Source: Candidatus Thorarchaeota archaeon SMTZ1-83 (GTDB lineage: Archaea > Asgardarchaeota > Thorarchaeia > Thorarchaeales > Thorarchaeaceae). From it: DNA of 6,625 bases. The notes beneath the pieces are model-generated. The model did no database searches. It was not told where the DNA came from and worked only from the letters and a program-made list of their open reading frames with translations. A program made the translations under genes and the position numbers. The first letter of the stretch is position 1. Each line of letters begins with the position of its first letter. This document shows positions 5,812 through 6,625 of the stretch, in pieces. The stretch covers positions 1 to 6,625 of the forward strand of contig LRSK01000133.1 of the NCBI GenBank assembly GCA_001563325.1, given 5' to 3'.

Positions 5812-6625
5812 ATGAGAAGAGTAGCGGTCATCAGTCTTCTCATAATCTTGGTGTTGCCTCAGGTGCCAACAACCAATGCTCTCCAATCGCTATACATACA
5901 GCCTGGAGAGTATGAAACGTGGACTTGGAGAACAACCTATTATATGGGACTCTATGGCCATTTCGATGTTGTCAATGGCACGGATATTACGTTTTTTATC
6001 TGCAATGAGACTGCATTCAATGAATGGATAGATGGGCATGACATCGTTAAGTATGAACTCAAGGAAGATGTTACTAGTAGTGATTATGAGTTTCTGAGTC
6101 ACGGCGTGTCTCCCCCTCCAAGAAGGAGCGCTATCCGATGGTATCTTGTCTTTGACAACACAGACTCCCCCTCGACGGCTCAGACTGTAAATGTAGACTT
6201 CCAGACTGACCAGACTCCTCCAACAATAGAGTGCAACGTCAATGAAGATGATGTGCTCTCAGATATATGGGAGTTCAATGTTACTGGAGTTGACAGGTTT
6301 GGTATTGATTCCATTGAATGCACGATATATGCCTCTAGCTATCCAAATTCGTTCGGTCCCGTCAGATTCAGCTTTGAGGGCAACTCTTCCACCTTCAGTC
6401 TTGACACAACACTGATGAAGAATGGTAGCTATTACATCACAATCAAAGCTACAGATGCATCCACCAATGAACAGCAAAAAACCATTCATTTCAGCGTGGA
6501 GAATGCTCCATCTGACATACTAGGCCTTCCGACAATTCCATTGATTGTGATTGGCACTCTCTTGGGTATTGCCATGCTCGTGGTTGTTTATGGGAAAAGA
6601 AGGAATCCACCTCACGCCCCAGCCA
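5812..6625 (+). CDS. Secreted, membrane-anchored surface protein with a possible Ig-like domain (3' partial)
   Basis: An open frame of 271 codons that reaches the window edge without a stop. Residues 1-23 form a signal peptide (MRRVAVISLLIILVLPQVPT, then TNA at the likely cleavage site). The ectodomain covers about 24-237. Its first part (GEYETWTWRTTYYM and on) is beta-rich. After a DQTPPTIEC junction (133-141), residues 136-230 look like an Ig or fibronectin-like beta-sandwich, with a VTGVDRFGIDSIE stretch and a closing YYITIKATD strand followed by KTIHFSVEN. Several N-x-S/T sites suit surface glycosylation. A membrane helix spans about 240-260, followed by a basic cytoplasmic start (GKRRNPPHAPA). 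The protein is probably nearly complete, since such tails are usually short. No enzyme motif is seen; a surface or binding role is inferred. The start is fixed by GGGGTGA. Confidence 0.8.
   Translation, partial: MRRVAVISLLIILVLPQVPTTNALQSLYIQPGEYETWTWRTTYYMGLYGHFDVVNGTDITFFICNETAFNEWIDGHDIVKYELKEDVTSSDYEFLSHGVSPPPRRSAIRWYLVFDNTDSPSTAQTVNVDFQTDQTPPTIECNVNEDDVLSDIWEFNVTGVDRFGIDSIECTIYASSYPNSFGPVRFSFEGNSSTFSLDTTLMKNGSYYITIKATDASTNEQQKTIHFSVENAPSDILGLPTIPLIVIGTLLGIAMLVVVYGKRRNPPHAPA

Overview
The window looks archaeal. Start codons are a mix of ATG, GTG and TTG. Several starts follow purine-rich or GGTGA-type ribosome binding sites, and one gene has a recognisable BRE plus TATA promoter. Two proteins share a layout of signal peptide, extracellular domains, one C-terminal membrane helix and a short basic tail, which is common for archaeal surface proteins. 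The mix of SBBP propellers, type-3 calcium repeats, moderate base composition and small membrane proteins recalls Asgard archaea (Thorarchaeota-like) or possibly Thermoplasmatota. No ribosomal or other marker gene is present, so this placement is a tentative inference.

Layout, left to right: a DinB-like four-helix protein (18-512, +) converges on a large cell-surface protein on the minus strand (545-2863). That protein has a secretion signal, exactly seven SBBP repeats of 63-64 residues (probably a seven-bladed beta-propeller), ten aspartate-rich calcium motifs spaced alternately 22 and 26 residues, and a C-terminal anchor. It diverges from a 12-helix MFS transporter (3109-4287, +). A gene-poor stretch of about 340 bp follows, holding overlapping inverted repeats and a possible decayed minus-strand reading frame. 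Next come a three-helix small membrane protein (4631-4960, +) and a TIGR04076-type small protein (5113-5460, +). A second gene-poor stretch of about 350 bp holds two hairpins and a short direct repeat. The last gene (5812 to the window end, +) is a secreted, membrane-anchored protein that runs off the edge.

There is no tight operon. Gaps are 32 bp (convergent), 245 bp (divergent), about 340 bp, 152 bp and about 350 bp, so most genes probably have their own promoters. The common theme is the cell envelope: two anchored surface proteins, a transporter and a small membrane protein. Nothing links them into one pathway. I see no CRISPR array, tRNA, rRNA, insertion sequence or defence system. The most distinctive object is the propeller plus calcium-rod surface protein.
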